Shown: positions 17,538-26,501, counted from the stretch's first letter. The stretch is DNA of 64,000 bases from Paracoccus onubensis (GCF_003591515.1 NZ_QZCG01000001.1:186001-250000), one strand, 5' to 3'. Numbers and translations: made by a program. The notes: a model not told the origin generated them from the sequence alone.

Positions 17538-18833
17538 CTAGGCCTCCGTTGCCGGTGCCGCGGCTGGCGTGATGCCACGGAAATCCAGATCGCGGCTGAC
17601 CAGACGGCGCACGCCGGCGGCGGCATTCGCGAGACGCAGGCGATAGCCGGCAATGGCGCGGGCGAAGACGTTATAGATGACCACGGCGGGAATGGCGGCG
17701 ATAAGGCCCAGAGCGGTGGCCAGCAGCGCCTCGGCGATACCCGGCGCCACGACGGCAAGATTCGTGGTCTGCGCCTCGGAGATGCCGATGAAGCTGTTCA
17801 TGATCCCCCAGACGGTCCCGAACAGACCGACGAAGGGCGCGGTCGAGCCGATTGTGGCAAGAATGCCGGTTCCACGCGCCATGCCGCGGCCGGCAACGGC
17901 CTCGATCCGTTCGAGATGCGAATCGACACGCTCCTTGATCCCGTCATTGCCCGCCCGATCGAAGGCCGGGGCCGACTGGTCGTATTCCTGCGATGCGGCG
18001 CGGATCATGCGAGAGACGGGATCGCGGCGACGAGCGGCTGCGGCAAGTGCGGCGGGCAGGTTGGCAGAGCGTCCGATGCGGTTGATACCCGACTGGACAT
18101 TCGCACCCGCGCGCCACAGTTCCAGCAGCTTCACCACAAAGACCGTCCATGTGACGATCGAGGCAAAGGCCAGGCCGATCATCACCGCCTTCACCACCCA
18201 GTCGGCGGCCAGGAACATGCCGACGGGCGACAGGTCATGTGGCAAATTCGGGTCACGCTCGGGCGTGTTCAGGATGGGGGCCAGCGCGTCATGAATGGAT
18301 TGCGGCAGGAAGCCGGGAGCCTCGGCCGGTTCTTCTGTGGCGGGCGCTTCCACAGCTGGGGTGTCAGTGGTCGGGGCATTTGCGGCCGAGGCATTTGCGG
18401 CCGGGGCATCTGCGGCCGGGGTGCCGGCTGCCGGAGCCTCTGTTTCGGTTCCCGTTTCGGCGGCGGGCGCATCTGCGGCTGGCGCTTCGGTCGCCGGCGT
18501 CTCTGCTCCGGTATCCGTGTCGCCGTCGGTTGCCGCGTCAGCCGGGATTTCGGCTTCCGCTGCAGGTGTTTCCGTTTCGCCAGAGCCGGCGTCAGCCTCA
18601 TCTGCGGCTTCGGCCCCGGTTGAGCCTGCCCCTGCGTCATCGGCCTGGGTCCCGGTCGTCTCGCCTGCGGGGGCCGCCGCTTCGGGCGTTTCGGCCTCAG
18701 GCGTTGTCTGGGCCTGCGTTTCGGTCTGCGGAGCAGCCGGAGTGGTATCCTGCGCAAGGCCGGGCGCTGCGATCAGGCAGGCAAGCGTTGCAACGATCCC
18801 CGCGCTCAAACGCGGCAGCGGTTTATGGTTCAT
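17538..18833 (-). CDS. exbB: TonB-system proton channel protein ExbB with long low-complexity N-terminal domain
   Basis: A 431-residue protein, much longer than minimal ExbB (about 240). A signal peptide (LSAGIVATLACLIAAPGLAQ) is followed by about 130 residues dominated by Ala, Thr, Glu, Pro and Gly, presumably a disordered periplasmic segment. The MotA/TolQ/ExbB core starts near residue 185 (FLAADWVVKAVMIGLAFASIV) and includes GILATIGSTAPFVGLFGTVWGIMNSF and the final VVIYNVFARAIAGY. The low-complexity region is encoded by degenerate short repeats, including three tandem 15-bp units. First gene of exbB-exbD-tonB. Confidence 0.93.
   Translation of the reverse strand: MNHKPLPRLSAGIVATLACLIAAPGLAQDTTPAAPQTETQAQTTPEAETPEAAAPAGETTGTQADDAGAGSTGAEAADEADAGSGETETPAAEAEIPADAATDGDTDTGAETPATEAPAADAPAAETGTETEAPAAGTPAADAPAANASAANAPTTDTPAVEAPATEEPAEAPGFLPQSIHDALAPILNTPERDPNLPHDLSPVGMFLAADWVVKAVMIGLAFASIVTWTVFVVKLLELWRAGANVQSGINRIGRSANLPAALAAAARRRDPVSRMIRAASQEYDQSAPAFDRAGNDGIKERVDSHLERIEAVAGRGMARGTGILATIGSTAPFVGLFGTVWGIMNSFIGISEAQTTNLAVVAPGIAEALLATALGLIAAIPAVVIYNVFARAIAGYRLRLANAAAGVRRLVSRDLDFRGITPAAAPATEA
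18375..18419. repeat. Three tandem 15-bp units in the exbB low-complexity region
   Basis: GGCATTTGCGGCCGA, GGCATTTGCGGCCGG and GGCATCTGCGGCCGG follow each other. On the coding strand they encode a repeated Ala-rich pentapeptide, so copy-number change would leave the frame intact. Confidence 0.85.
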
Positions 18834-18929
18834 GACGTTCCTTGTCTCTTTCCCGCATTCGGACTTGCCGCAGGCTGTCGGGATAAAGGCGGCCTTGAGG
18901 CAACCCTAACCCTGGCGCGACTCGGGCCG

Positions 18930-18958
18930 GGTATCGAACGTCGGGGTAAAATTGTCAA
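18930..18958 (-). promoter_or_regulatory. exbB: Candidate promoter of exbB-exbD-tonB
   Basis: On the minus strand TTGACA (18953-18958) is followed after 17 bases by GATACC (18930-18935). It lies about 100 bases upstream of exbB. The remainder of the 327-base gap between exbB and the divergent M23 gene shows no gene. Confidence 0.45.
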
Positions 18959-19160
18959 CTATTGCTCTGAGGGAATATCTGCCGGGCACGGCCGTCATCC
19001 CGCTGGATATCTTCGGCTGCGGCGGAGGCTGCGGCGGAAAAATGCATAAATTTCCCACATGCAGAAGTTCAGCTTGACAGTGGCGAAGGGAAGGCTGCGA
19101 GTCGCCGGTGTTATGCGCTGACAATGCCGGAATTGGGCCTCTCGATGGAAAGGGACGGAA

Positions 19161-20150
19161 ATGAATCGCTGGACGCTTTTGATCGGAGTTCTTGCGCAAG
19201 CTGGCGCCGCCTTGTCTGCGCAGGCTGACCCGCTCTCTGCGGGACAGCAGGTGTCGGAAGCGTTCTTGCGCGGTGATGTCGAATCCGTCTGGACGAGATC
19301 GACGCCCGACATGCAGGAAGCCTTCGGCTCGATCGACGACCTGACCTCGCTGCAGGACGGCTTGCTGAGCGATTTAGGTACCGAGGAAGCAGTCCTGTCC
19401 GAGCGCGTGGAAAAGCAGGCGGGCCATGATGTCTTTACCCGTCTTTCGCGCTGGACCGACGCTCCGGCATTGATAGAGATTGTCATAGCTTTTGACGATG
19501 CCGAGCATATTGCCGGTTTCTATGTAAGACCGCAGCCTGTTGCTGCCGACAGTCCGTATCTGAATTACGAGACAAAGGCGCAAATGCGCTTGCCGGTGGA
19601 TGGCGAGTGGTATGTTTACTGGGGTGGGCGCAGTCTCGAAGATAATTATCACGCCGTCGATATGGGACAGCGTTTCGCGCTGGACCTTCTTGTCCTGGAA
19701 GACGGAGAGAGCCATGACGGTGATGATCCGAATAATCTGGAAAGTTATCATTGTTGGGGCCGCCCAATCCTTGCTCCGGCGGGCGGAATTGTTGCCGGCG
19801 TCGTGGATGGGTTGCCCGATCAGGCGATAGGAAGCACCGATCCGGGAAATCCAGCCGGAAATCATGTGGTGATCGACTTCGGCAATGACGAATACGGGTT
19901 TCTTGCGCATCTCAGGCAGAACAGCGTGCGCGTTGCCAAGGGCGATCATGTGGTGCCGGGCCAGGAGATTGGCAGGTGTGGCAACAGCGGCAATACATCC
20001 GAGCCACATCTGCATTTCCACCTGCAAACAGGCCCAGGTCTTGGCCAAGGGAAAGGCCTGCCTGCGCAGTTCACGGATTATCGGGCAAACGGCGTGGTAA
20101 TCCACCGGGGCGAGCCGAGAAAAGGAGAAATCATTCAGCCGGTCAAGTGA
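19161..20150 (+). CDS. Exported M23-family metallopeptidase (LytM domain)
   Basis: A 329-residue protein with a signal peptide (MNRWTLLIGVLAQAGAALSAQA) and thus periplasmic or secreted. The C-terminal half is an M23 domain: the first zinc ligands in HAVDMGQRFALDLL (about residues 165-178), the second in SEPHLHFHLQTG (about 281-292), with PILAPAGGIVAGV and HVVIDFGNDEYGFLAHL between. The N-terminal half (about 25-150) has no recognised domain but resembles a DUF3887-like NTF2 fold. M23 enzymes cut peptidoglycan cross-bridges. It appears monocistronic; codon usage and base composition look less GC-biased than its neighbours, which may mean acquisition by transfer. Confidence 0.87.
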   Translation: MNRWTLLIGVLAQAGAALSAQADPLSAGQQVSEAFLRGDVESVWTRSTPDMQEAFGSIDDLTSLQDGLLSDLGTEEAVLSERVEKQAGHDVFTRLSRWTDAPALIEIVIAFDDAEHIAGFYVRPQPVAADSPYLNYETKAQMRLPVDGEWYVYWGGRSLEDNYHAVDMGQRFALDLLVLEDGESHDGDDPNNLESYHCWGRPILAPAGGIVAGVVDGLPDQAIGSTDPGNPAGNHVVIDFGNDEYGFLAHLRQNSVRVAKGDHVVPGQEIGRCGNSGNTSEPHLHFHLQTGPGLGQGKGLPAQFTDYRANGVVIHRGEPRKGEIIQPVK

Positions 20151-20211
20151 CTGCAAACTCCCACGCAGAGGCGTCATATGGGATCGCACAAATCGCCGCG
20201 ACCGCTGCCGG

Positions 20212-20261
20212 TTGACACCAATAACCATTCGGTTATATGAATTCCATAGCCAAACGGTTAT
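20212..20261 (+). promoter_or_regulatory. Promoter and two ArsR operators upstream of the ArsR-SRPBCC-DoxX operon
   Basis: TTGACA (20212-20217) and TATATG (20234-20239) are 16 bases apart. ATAACC-ATTC-GGTTAT, with perfect 6-base arms, occupies 20221-20236, in the promoter spacer. A second, one-mismatch copy ATAGCC-AAAC-GGTTAT occupies 20246-20261, just before the start codon at 20268. The two sites are 25 bases apart and fit autorepression by the ArsR protein. Confidence 0.65.
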
Positions 20262-20267
20262 GGAATA

Positions 20268-20591
20268 ATGACTCAGTTCCGGAACGAAGTTTTCAGATCC
20301 CTTGCCGACCCGACGCGCCGGGCGATTTTCGAGCGGCTGTGCCGCGACGGTGCGCAATCGGTCAGCACCATCACTGCGCAGGCGGCAATCTCGCAACCGG
20401 CGGTTTCGAAGCATCTGCGCATCCTGAAAGGCTCTGGCCTGGTGCAGGGGACCATTCATGGGCGCGAGACATTGTACCGGGCCGATGTCGCGGCGCTGGC
20501 GCCGTTGCAGGGCTGGGTGCGTGAGATGACCGGCTTCTGGGACGAGAAATTCGACAAGCTTGAAAACCTGCTGAAACGGATGGACAGATGA
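20268..20591 (+). CDS. ArsR-family winged-helix repressor (SRPBCC-associated)
   Basis: A 107-residue ArsR regulator (FRSLADPTRRAIFERLCRDG, then VSTITAQAAISQPAVSKHLRILKGSGLVQGTIHGRETLY, with recognition helix ISQPAVSKHLRIL). No metal-site Cys. This subgroup is typically followed by an SRPBCC gene, as here. The start codon lies just after two palindromic sites. The stop overlaps the next gene by four bases, so regulator and SRPBCC protein are co-translated. Confidence 0.93.
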   Translation: MTQFRNEVFRSLADPTRRAIFERLCRDGAQSVSTITAQAAISQPAVSKHLRILKGSGLVQGTIHGRETLYRADVAALAPLQGWVREMTGFWDEKFDKLENLLKRMDR

Positions 20592-21031
20592 TGGATGAAC
20601 ACAGGGGCGAGGGTTCCGTCGTGGTCGAGCGCGAGTTTCGCTGCAGGCCGGATTTGCTTTGGAGAGCACTGACCGAGCCGCATCTGATCGCGGAATGGCT
20701 GATGCAGAACGATTTTCTGCCGCAGATGGGGCATCGTTTCAGCCTGACTGCGGATTGGGGCAGCGTGTCCTGCGAAGTGCAGGTCGTCGAGCCGAATGAA
20801 AAGCTGTCCTATCGCTGGGATACGAAGGATCTCCGCAGCCTGGTGACCTGGACGCTTGTGCCGACCGCGGCGGGCACGCTGTTGCGGATGGAACAGGTCG
20901 GGTTCCAGCCTCAGCAGACCGCATATCACCGGGGCGCAATGGCAGGCTGGCCGCGTTTTCTGGACGCGCTGGAGAAAGTCGTGGCCGGGATCACCGCCAC
21001 CGGATCGTCAGCACAGGGAGAAGGGCAATGA
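20588..21031 (+). CDS. SRPBCC (AHSA1-like) domain protein
   Basis: A 147-residue single-domain protein (VVEREFRCRPDLLWRALTEPHLIAEWL, VSCEVQVVEPNEKLSYRWDT, VTWTLVPTAAGTLLRMEQVGF, and the C-terminal helix FLDALEKVVAG). It overlaps arsR and the DoxX-like gene by four bases on either side. Ligand unknown; co-expression with a DoxX-like membrane protein is a common arrangement. It is only distantly similar to the SRPBCC protein at 15387-15833. Confidence 0.9.
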   Translation: MMDEHRGEGSVVVEREFRCRPDLLWRALTEPHLIAEWLMQNDFLPQMGHRFSLTADWGSVSCEVQVVEPNEKLSYRWDTKDLRSLVTWTLVPTAAGTLLRMEQVGFQPQQTAYHRGAMAGWPRFLDALEKVVAGITATGSSAQGEGQ

Positions 21032-21405
21032 ATATCATCCTTTGGGTTTTGCAGGTCGCTCTGGCGATACATACGGCGATAGGTGCCTTCTGGAAATTCT
21101 CGAATTCCATAGAGATGGTGCCGTCGCTGAAGGCGATGCCGAATAGTGTCTGGATGTCGCTGATCGGCATCGAGCTGCTCTGCGCTGCAGGGCTGGTCCT
21201 GCCCGCGATCAACCGGCAATGGGGCATGCTGGTGCCGCTGGCGGCGATCATTATCGCGCTGGAGATGGTGCTGTTCACCATCCTTCACCTGCGCTCTGGC
21301 CAGACCACGCAAGGAGAGATCATCTACTGGCTCTGCGTCGCGGCGGTCTGTCTCGTCATCGCCTATGGACGAAGCTTTGTCGCGCCGCTGGGGGCGGCGG
21401 CATAA
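21028..21405 (+). CDS. DoxX-like integral membrane protein
   Basis: A 125-residue protein with four hydrophobic segments (about residues 3-20, 45-63, 67-86 and 100-118) and the DoxX-like pattern ALAIHTAIGAFWKFSNS near the N-terminus and MSLIGIELLCAAGLVLP. It is the last gene of the arsR-SRPBCC-doxX operon. The family has no agreed biochemical role; links to redox and stress functions have been proposed for other members. Confidence 0.85.
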   Translation: MNIILWVLQVALAIHTAIGAFWKFSNSIEMVPSLKAMPNSVWMSLIGIELLCAAGLVLPAINRQWGMLVPLAAIIIALEMVLFTILHLRSGQTTQGEIIYWLCVAAVCLVIAYGRSFVAPLGAAA

Positions 21406-21478
21406 ACAGGGCTATCGGCGGGGAGATGTAACGCGCGACCGGTCGCAGCGAGGTGATGCGGAGCCTGCCCGGCCGGCG

Positions 21479-22510
21479 TCACCCGAAATTCGAGAATTTC
21501 GAAGGTGACACGCCGTATTTCTTGCGAAAGGCCTTGGCGAAATGCGAGGATGACGAATAGCCGCAGGCAAGGGCGACATCCATTACCGACATATTCGTTT
21601 CCGATAGAAATATCCGCGCCTTCCTGAGCCGCGTATTATTACGGTAATCCATGGGCGTTATGCCCAGATACTGACGGAACAGGCGCTGTATCTGCCGAAG
21701 AGTCACACCGGAATAGGCGGCGCATTCGGCCAGATTGAACTCTTCATCCACATGCGCCTCGATGAACTCGACCGCGCGCACCAGATATTCGTTCCGGGTT
21801 CCCAGCCTTGCGGCAATGGAAATGACCTGCGGATCCTCGGCGGTCCGCCTGTGGGTCAGAAGGCACATATTCATCGCGGCCTGACCAAGCTCTGCGCCGC
21901 AATGGTCGTTGATCAGCCTCAATGCGATCTCGGCCGCGGCGATGCCGCCGGCGCAGGTGATCAGGCGATTGTCGATGCAATAGCTGCGCTCGACCGGATC
22001 CAGATCGGGATAGGCTTCGCGGAAGCCGGGAATATTCTCCCAGTGCAGGGTGAATTTCCTGCCCTTGAGGATGCCCGCTTCGGCAAGGACATAGGCGCCG
22101 CTGCACAGGCTTCCGACCGTGTGGCCATGACGCCATTGCGCGCGCAGCCAATCGGCGATGACGGGCGAACTCGTGCTTTCAGGCTCGACTCCGCCGCAGA
22201 CGAAGACATAGCCGGGCGCGGATTGCTGTGGCAACGCCCCGTCGGGGATGATCACGACCCCGTTGGATGCCACGACCGCCTCGCCATTTTCCGAAAAAAT
22301 CTGCCACTCGAACAGGTTGCTGCCCGAAAGCTGGTTCGCGGCCCTGAGCGGCTCGATCGCGGAGGTGAGGGCAAGCATGGTGAATTTCGGCACCAATACG
22401 AAATTCACCAGAACGGGTTCGTCCCGGCGCGGGGTATCGACATGCGCCACGCCATGAGAAACGAAGCGGTTCGCAGAGGAACGTCCGGTCACCTGTCCAG
22501 TCATCTTCAA
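21479..22510 (-). CDS. GlxA-type AraC-family transcriptional regulator
   Basis: A 343-residue regulator with an N-terminal DJ-1/PfpI-like domain (about residues 32-200: VNFVLVPKFTMLALTSAIEPLRAAN, VCGGVEPESTS, VGSLCSGAYVLAEAGIL with the Cys at the nucleophile elbow) and a C-terminal AraC DNA-binding domain with two helix-turn-helix units (FNLAECAAYSGVTLRQIQRLFRQYLG; MSVMDVALACGYSSSSHFAKAFRKKYG). The architecture is that of GbdR/CdhR/ArgR-type activators, several of which respond to choline-derived betaines, carnitine or arginine. The nearest genes give no clear target. A second ATG two codons downstream is possible. Confidence 0.92.
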   Translation of the reverse strand: MKMTGQVTGRSSANRFVSHGVAHVDTPRRDEPVLVNFVLVPKFTMLALTSAIEPLRAANQLSGSNLFEWQIFSENGEAVVASNGVVIIPDGALPQQSAPGYVFVCGGVEPESTSSPVIADWLRAQWRHGHTVGSLCSGAYVLAEAGILKGRKFTLHWENIPGFREAYPDLDPVERSYCIDNRLITCAGGIAAAEIALRLINDHCGAELGQAAMNMCLLTHRRTAEDPQVISIAARLGTRNEYLVRAVEFIEAHVDEEFNLAECAAYSGVTLRQIQRLFRQYLGITPMDYRNNTRLRKARIFLSETNMSVMDVALACGYSSSSHFAKAFRKKYGVSPSKFSNFG

Positions 22511-22642
22511 CGCTTTTCCTGCATTGCCTGTTCACGTCACGACAAGACATGATGGCATGCCCGCGAGAAAAGTGGGATAGGTCATCGGTCATTCTTTATG
22601 CGCGTGTTTCGTGCCCGGCATGAGCAGGGCCTGCCCCGGTCC

Positions 22643-23536
22643 TTACCGGGTCTTCGAAATCATTCTGAACGCATCGGCCAAACTGTCAAAGACCGCACGC
22701 ACGCGCGGAACCCGGGACAGGTTCTCATGCGTCACGATCCAGGTATCGAGCCGGGTGATCTCGAAATCGGGCAAGAGGCGGACAAGATTCGGATCGGCGG
22801 CGGCGGTCGGAACCTGCACTGCCCCGACGCCAAGCCCGGCACGCAGCGCGGCCAGTTGCGCGGGGTGGCTGTCGGTGCGCAGGACCATACGTTCGCGGAT
22901 GGCACCCATGCCTGAACTGTCGATCAGGGCAAGATCGCTGCGCGACCGGTCGGGTCCGATGAAATCATGAGCGGCAAGCTCGGCGATATCGGCGGGCAGG
23001 CCGCGCCGGGCGACATAATCCCGCGATGCGAACAGTCCCAGGGGAATCGACGCGACCTTGCGGGCAACCAGTGCGCCCTGCGTCGGCGCTACAGTTCGCA
23101 CGGCCAGATCGACTTCCTGCGCCAGAAGATCCGCCTGAATATTGCTGAGTGACAATTCGATCCGAATAGCCGGATATTCCCGGTGCAGGCGCGCCAGTAT
23201 GGCAGGGATCACCTCGATCCCCATGAAGTCCGGCACGCTGATGCGGACGGTGCCGGCAACCTGTCCGGCAGGCGCAGATGCCACACGCACGAACAGTTCC
23301 GACGCCATCGCCATGGCCCGCGCGGGATCGCGCAGGGTCTGGGCCGTTTCCGTGGGCGTCAGGCCATTGACCGACCGGGTGAACAGGACCGCGCCCAGCC
23401 GTTTCTCAAGCGTTTCGATCCGGGCGCGAACAGTCGGATGCGACAAGCCCAGCCGACGGGCGGCGGCCGACAGGCTGCCCTCTTCCAGGACCGCCAGAAA
23501 TATTCGCTGATCGTCCCATGAAATCACGTTGCTCAT
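22643..23536 (-). CDS. LysR-family transcriptional regulator
   Basis: A 297-residue LysR protein with N-terminal winged helix (DDQRIFLAVLEEGSLSAAARRLGLSHPTVRARIETLEKRLG) and a LysR substrate-binding domain from about residue 92 (GTVRISVPDFMGIEVIPAILARLHREYP). It is transcribed divergently from the NAD(P)-binding oxidoreductase gene at 23635, the classic arrangement of a LysR regulator and its target. The short intergenic region (98 bases) is AT-rich and contains TTGCAA-like elements, but no convincing T-N11-A site can be singled out. Confidence 0.93.
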   Translation of the reverse strand: MSNVISWDDQRIFLAVLEEGSLSAAARRLGLSHPTVRARIETLEKRLGAVLFTRSVNGLTPTETAQTLRDPARAMAMASELFVRVASAPAGQVAGTVRISVPDFMGIEVIPAILARLHREYPAIRIELSLSNIQADLLAQEVDLAVRTVAPTQGALVARKVASIPLGLFASRDYVARRGLPADIAELAAHDFIGPDRSRSDLALIDSSGMGAIRERMVLRTDSHPAQLAALRAGLGVGAVQVPTAAADPNLVRLLPDFEITRLDTWIVTHENLSRVPRVRAVFDSLADAFRMISKTR

Positions 23537-23634
23537 AAACTTCTTTCTAGCAACTGTTGGATTTCTTGCAATTCCTTTTCATGTATCCGCAAGCCATGCT
23601 GCCCTTATCGCAACAGATGCAGATCAGGAGACGC

Positions 23635-24627
23635 ATGATGGAACAGAACAGGACCGCACTCGTACTGGGCGCCACGGGCGGAATCGGTGGCGGCATTGCC
23701 AAGGCGCTGTGCCGCCACGGCTGGCAGGTTCGCGGATTGGCGCGAGATCTTGCCGCTGCCCGCAACCGGGGGCCGGCGCATGTCGAATGGTTCGAGGGCG
23801 ATGCGATGCGGGGCGCGGATGTCATCCGCGCGGCACAGGGCGTTTCCGTCATCGTTCATGCGGTGAACCCGCCGGGCTATCGGGACTGGGACCGGCTTGT
23901 CCTGCCCATGATCGACAATACCATCGCCGCGGCGCGGGCTGCGGGCGGAGCGCGGATCGTTCTGCCTGGCACGATCTACAATTTCGATCCTGCGAAGACC
24001 CCGGTCATCAGCGAAACCAGCCGGCAGCACCCGAAAAGCCGCAAGGGCACGATACGTGTCGAGCTGGAAGAGCGGCTAAGACTGGCTGCGCCGGAGGTTC
24101 CGTCGCTGATCCTGCGCGCCGGTGACTTCTTTGGTCCGGGCATGCGGGCAAGCTGGTTCGCGCAGGCAATGGTTTCGGCCGGCAATCCGCTGAAGCGCAT
24201 CATCAATCCGGCACGGGGGGCCGGGCATAGCTGGGCCTATCTGCCCGATCTGGCCGAAACCTTCGCCCGGTTGCTTGACCTGCCCGAGCGCCTGAAACCC
24301 TTCGAGATGTTACAGTTCGAGGGCATTTACGACGCGGACGGACAGCAGATGATCAGGGCGATCCGCAACGCGGCGGAGCGTCGGCTGCCGGTCTATGGCT
24401 TTCCCTGGTGGCTTATTTCGCTGGTGGCACCCTTTGGTGGCTTCCCGCGCGAGGCGGCCGAAATCGCCCCTTATTGGAAACACCCGATCCGCCTCGACAA
24501 CAGCCGTCTGACCGGTCTGCTGGGCAATGAACCCCATACGTCGCCCGAGATCGCGGTACGTAATTCGCTTGCCGCCCTTGGTTGCCTCGAGGCACGGGCG
24601 GTTCTGCCTGCGCCGCAGGAACAATAA
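23635..24627 (+). CDS. NAD(P)-binding SDR/epimerase-family oxidoreductase
   Basis: A 330-residue atypical/extended short-chain dehydrogenase. The Rossmann motif GATGGIGGGIA is near residue 14-24, followed by the ARDLAAAR nucleotide-specificity segment; VIVHAVNPPGYRDW, IVLPGTIYNFDP and LRAGDFFGPG are the usual epimerase-family positions. The canonical YxxxK catalytic pair is not obvious, so it may be a non-catalytic or unusual member. The ATG at 23635 follows AGGAG by four bases and is immediately followed by a second ATG; the frame is open further upstream without a better site. It is probably regulated by the divergent LysR gene. Confidence 0.82.
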   Translation: MMEQNRTALVLGATGGIGGGIAKALCRHGWQVRGLARDLAAARNRGPAHVEWFEGDAMRGADVIRAAQGVSVIVHAVNPPGYRDWDRLVLPMIDNTIAAARAAGGARIVLPGTIYNFDPAKTPVISETSRQHPKSRKGTIRVELEERLRLAAPEVPSLILRAGDFFGPGMRASWFAQAMVSAGNPLKRIINPARGAGHSWAYLPDLAETFARLLDLPERLKPFEMLQFEGIYDADGQQMIRAIRNAAERRLPVYGFPWWLISLVAPFGGFPREAAEIAPYWKHPIRLDNSRLTGLLGNEPHTSPEIAVRNSLAALGCLEARAVLPAPQEQ

Positions 24628-24782
24628 GCGCGAGAGCGTCACTGGTTTGAAACCCTGCCCGGACGATGAGTAGCCGGCATCAGACCCTGAACGCGCGGGC
24701 TGCGGGCACCAAAAGAAATCCCCGCCCACACTCCGGAACACGGTTGCTGAAGCATGTTGCGGCTGCCCGGATCGCTTTCTTC

Positions 24783-24866
24783 CCCCTTCTTCTTTGTCCA
24801 AGTACCTCGGGGTCCGGGGGCAGCGCCCCCGGCCATCGCGGGACGCAAGCAACCTGCGTTTCCGAT
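24783..24866 (-). repeat. Recurrent intergenic stem-loop element, copy D
   Basis: Read on the minus strand: hairpin region around GCTTGCGTCCCGCGATGG, GGGGGC-GCT-GCCCCC, GGACCCCGAGGTACTTGGAC, AAAGAAGAAG. It begins about 16 bases after the stop of the fur/mur gene and has that gene's orientation, although it is also 3' of the convergent epimerase gene. Confidence 0.85.
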
Positions 24867-24881
24867 ACGGCGCGACGGACT

Positions 24882-25307
24882 CTAATGCCCTTTGCGGCGC
24901 CTGACATAGAGTTCAAGCTTGTGGCTCACGATCTCGAAACCGTATTTCCGGGCGATCTCTTCCTGCAAATCTTCGATTTCGTCCGACCTGAACTCGATAA
25001 CCTCGCCGGTTTCGACATTGATGAAATGGTCGTGATGCTCTTCGGGGGCCGGTTCGTAACGCAGACGTCCGTCATCGAATTGGTGACGCTCGATCAGACC
25101 CTGCTCGGCCAGTTTGTTCATCGTCCGGTAGACGGTCGCGATATTCACCCCCGGCTCGATCGCACTGACGCGGCGATGAAGTTCCTCCACATCCGGATGA
25201 TCGTCGGATGCGTCCAGCACTTCCAGGATCACGCGGCGCTGTCCGGTGATGCGAAGCCCATGCTGTTTGCACCTGTCGATAAGGCTTTCTTGCCTGGAAC
25301 TGCTCAT
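24882..25307 (-). CDS. Fur-family regulator, probably Mur (manganese/iron uptake regulator)
   Basis: A 141-residue Fur protein. The N-terminal winged helix (LRITGQRRVILEVLDASDDHPDVEELHRRV, then NIATVYRTMNKLAEQGLI) is followed by the metal/dimerisation domain with HHDHFINVETGEVIEF and the C-terminal EIARKYGFEIVSHKLELYVRR. In alphaproteobacteria the Fur orthologue next to sitABCD usually acts as Mur, a Mn(II)-responsive repressor. I start it at the ATG at 25307, because the extra N-terminal residues of the longer frame are not family-like. Divergent orientation to sitA and the large palindrome between the genes support this assignment. Confidence 0.9.
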   Translation of the reverse strand: MSSSRQESLIDRCKQHGLRITGQRRVILEVLDASDDHPDVEELHRRVSAIEPGVNIATVYRTMNKLAEQGLIERHQFDDGRLRYEPAPEEHHDHFINVETGEVIEFRSDEIEDLQEEIARKYGFEIVSHKLELYVRRRKGH

Positions 25308-25417
25308 CCGGTTTCCCGCGTCGACTAAAACATGCCAGCCGAGCATCGGAGCGGACCGATCAGGCTGAAGCGACCTTTAACATGACCGAATCCAAAGGTC
25401 ATCAATTTTGGCCGCGT

Positions 25418-25446
25418 TTGCAAGTGCGAATGCATTGCACTTGCAA
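25418..25446. promoter_or_regulatory. Candidate Mur/Fur box upstream of sitA
   Basis: A perfect inverted repeat with 10-base arms (TTGCAAGTGC and GCACTTGCAA) and a 9-base centre. The inner sequence TGCGAATGCATTGCA is a second overlapping dyad. TGCAA-type dyads are characteristic of Mur-responsive sites in alphaproteobacteria. It is 101 bases upstream of sitA. Confidence 0.7.
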
Positions 25447-25546
25447 TAAAGGCGGAACCTGATATCTCTACCTGCGACTCACTCGCATCTGCGGGGCGGG
25501 CGCGTGGCGATTCGCGTCCAGAGCGGCAAACCGGGAAAGGGATTTC

Positions 25547-26452
25547 ATGATTTTGACGATGGCACGCTTGTCGGGAACTGCGGCGGTAATCACGCTGATG
25601 GCAGGCACTGCACTGGCCGATGAGGATCGGATGAAGGTCGTGACCACGTTCACGGTACTTGCCGATATGGCGCAGCAGGTGGCTGGCGATGCGGCGGATG
25701 TGGTTTCGGTCACTCGCCCGGGGGCCGAGATCCACGGCTATGAACCCACTCCGCAGGACATCGTCAGGGCGCAGGATGCCGATCTGATCCTGTGGAACGG
25801 CATGAATCTCGAACTCTGGTTCGAGCAATTCCTGACCAATCTCGGGGATGTGCCTTCGGCAACCCTGACCGAGGGAATCGATCCGATCCCGATCGCGGCC
25901 GGCGCATATGAGGGATCGCCGAATCCGCATGCCTGGATGGGATTGGATAACGCATTGATCTATATCGATAACATTCTGGATGCCTTTGTCGAGCACGATC
26001 CCGGGAATGCGGAAACCTATACCGCCAACGCGGAAGCCTATAAGGAAGAGCTGCGTGCCACGCTTGAACCGCTGCGGCAGGAGATCGCCACCATCCCCGA
26101 GGCGCAGCGCTGGCTTGTGACCTGTGAAGGCGCATTCAGCTATCTGGCGCGGGATTTCGGCATGAAAGAGCTTTATCTCTGGCCGATGAATGCCGATCAG
26201 ATGGGCACGCCGCAGCAGGTGCGCGCGGTGATCGACGGGGTGAAGGGGAACGACATCCCGGTGGTCTTCTGCGAAAGCACGGTGAATACCGCGCCCGCCG
26301 AGCAGGTCGCGCGTGAAACCGGCGCGCATTATGGCGGGGTGCTTTATGTGGACAGCCTGTCCGAGCCCGATGGTCCTGTGCCGTCCTATCTCGACCTGCT
26401 CAGGGTGACGTCCCAGACGATTGCGGGTGGGTTACAGGCCGGTATGGACTGA
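25547..26452 (+). CDS. sitA: Manganese/iron ABC transporter substrate-binding protein SitA-like
   Basis: A 301-residue periplasmic metal-binding protein (cluster 9, ZnuA/SitA/TroA). A signal peptide covers about residues 1-25 (cleavage near ALA-DED). The metal ligands expected for the family are visible: His in GAEIHGYEP, His in SPNPHAWM, Glu in VFCESTVN, and Asp in [11 protein letters not shown]. The absence of a His-rich loop argues against a zinc-specific ZnuA. The next three genes supply ATPase and two permeases. It is controlled in all likelihood by the divergent Fur/Mur regulator. Confidence 0.93.
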   Translation: MILTMARLSGTAAVITLMAGTALADEDRMKVVTTFTVLADMAQQVAGDAADVVSVTRPGAEIHGYEPTPQDIVRAQDADLILWNGMNLELWFEQFLTNLGDVPSATLTEGIDPIPIAAGAYEGSPNPHAWMGLDNALIYIDNILDAFVEHDPGNAETYTANAEAYKEELRATLEPLRQEIATIPEAQRWLVTCEGAFSYLARDFGMKELYLWPMNADQMGTPQQVRAVIDGVKGNDIPVVFCESTVNTAPAEQVARETGAHYGGVLYVDSLSEPDGPVPSYLDLLRVTSQTIAGGLQAGMD

Positions 26453-26501
26453 GATCGCTTTTCTTATCGGGCGACCGGCCCTTCCGGCAGAAAGATTCAC
26501 G

